Source: Patescibacteria group bacterium UBA7522 (GTDB lineage Bacteria; Patescibacteriota; CPR2; UBA1875). From it: 6,245 bases of DNA. The notes beneath the pieces were generated by a model. The model saw only the letters and a program-made list of their open reading frames with translations, was not told the origin of the DNA and did not search any database. The DNA lies in NCBI GenBank assembly GCA_002476865.1, contig DLNA01000012.1:6001-12245 (forward strand), written 5' to 3'. The translations under genes and the position numbers were made by a program. Below, piece after piece: positions 6,054 through 6,245 of this stretch (its first letter is position 1; the number at the start of each line of letters is the position of its first letter).

Positions 6054-6245
6054 TCTTAGAAATATCCTTAAATCTTACATACTCAGATAATCTTAACCCG
6101 GACCATTTACCAACAAAAAAGTTAGCCACAAGAGGAGCTACCACTATGTACGGATAGGAAAGAAAAAATTCCTGAATGTATTTGTTTGAGGCAATAAAAT
6201 AAGAAGCGAGCGCCTTAAACATTGTTTCGGCACTAATCAAGTTTG
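6046..6245 (-). CDS. C-terminal end of a membrane protein, probable 7-TM/inactive-transglutaminase (UUP1) family, cut by window edge
   Basis: Only the last 65 residues are visible. The frame stays open to the right edge, so the TTG at 6240 is not a credible start. The visible part has one clear membrane helix (YPYIVVAPLVANFFVG). A short basic segment, KWSGLRLSEYVRF, follows, then a polar tail ending at TAA. From memory this resembles the C-terminus of the seven-helix domain usually fused to an inactive transglutaminase domain. That protein is normally encoded beside a RimK-like ligase and a retropepsin-like protease, which is exactly the next gene here. The 8-nt overlap with that gene points to one operon and coupled translation. 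In the family the inactive transglutaminase part lies N-terminal to the seven helices and may bind peptides; it would be beyond the window. The identification leans on context as much as on sequence. Confidence 0.65.
   Translation of the reverse strand, partial: NLISAETMFKALASYFIASNKYIQEFFLSYPYIVVAPLVANFFVGKWSGLRLSEYVRFKDISKSE
6065..6069 (-). promoter_or_regulatory. Weak Shine-Dalgarno site for the ligase-protease gene
   Basis: The minus strand reads AAGGA, 11 nt before the GTG at 6053 and inside the end of the upstream gene. Spacing is slightly long. Together with the 8-nt overlap it supports the GTG start over the ATG at codon 17 (LGMN), which would cut into the conserved family N-terminus. 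Confidence 0.45.

Overview
The window looks like a piece of a small, AT-rich bacterial genome. My best inference is a Candidate Phyla Radiation (Patescibacteria)-type organism. The reasons are A/T-rich compact coding, GTG starts, a low-complexity AT repeat sitting in-frame inside a housekeeping gene, and a mixture of Shine-Dalgarno (SD)-led and apparently leaderless genes. This placement is a guess, because no rRNA or ribosomal protein gene is present to fix the taxon. TGA appears as an ordinary stop codon, so there is no sign of a recoded genetic code.

Layout. Positions 1-535 hold a minus-strand, two-gene operon of short cysteine-containing proteins of unknown function. Each has a strong SD, and a perfect hairpin follows the second. 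This part is about 50% GC (240 of 480 bases counted), against about 36% in a sample of the next gene (87 of 240 bases, 1501-1740). Positions 536-604 form a compact divergent promoter region: a perfect 10-bp inverted repeat lies exactly midway between two opposed -10 boxes. Positions 605-1921 (+) encode a peptidase-U32 family protein of the tRNA/rRNA-hydroxylase type (TrhP/YegQ-like), interrupted by about 31 residues encoded by an AT-rich heptamer-repeat segment. Converging on it with a 23-nt gap, 1945-4590 (-) encodes a complete P2-type (calcium-type) cation-pumping ATPase. Upstream of that on the same strand, 4644-6053 encodes a RimK-like ATP-grasp amide ligase fused to a RimB-type retropepsin-like aspartic protease domain. 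It overlaps by 8 nt the end of a membrane protein (6046-6245, cut by the window edge) that looks like the 7-TM C-terminus of the UUP1/inactive-transglutaminase family.

How the genes may work together. The 7-TM/inactive-transglutaminase protein, the RimK-like ligase and the retropepsin-like protease are a known conserved gene association with poorly understood chemistry. Comparative genomics has predicted that it makes and removes peptide or amino-acid modifications at the membrane. Here ligase and protease are one polypeptide, and the ligase start is translationally coupled to the membrane protein. The ATPase follows 53 nt downstream and has its own promoter-like sequence that would start the mRNA at its GTG codon, so it may be only partly co-transcribed. 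The U32 gene and the small-protein operon share the palindromic control region and could be co-regulated in opposite directions. The most interesting items are the ligase-protease fusion, the symmetric divergent promoter and palindrome, and the repeat-derived insertion in the U32 protein.
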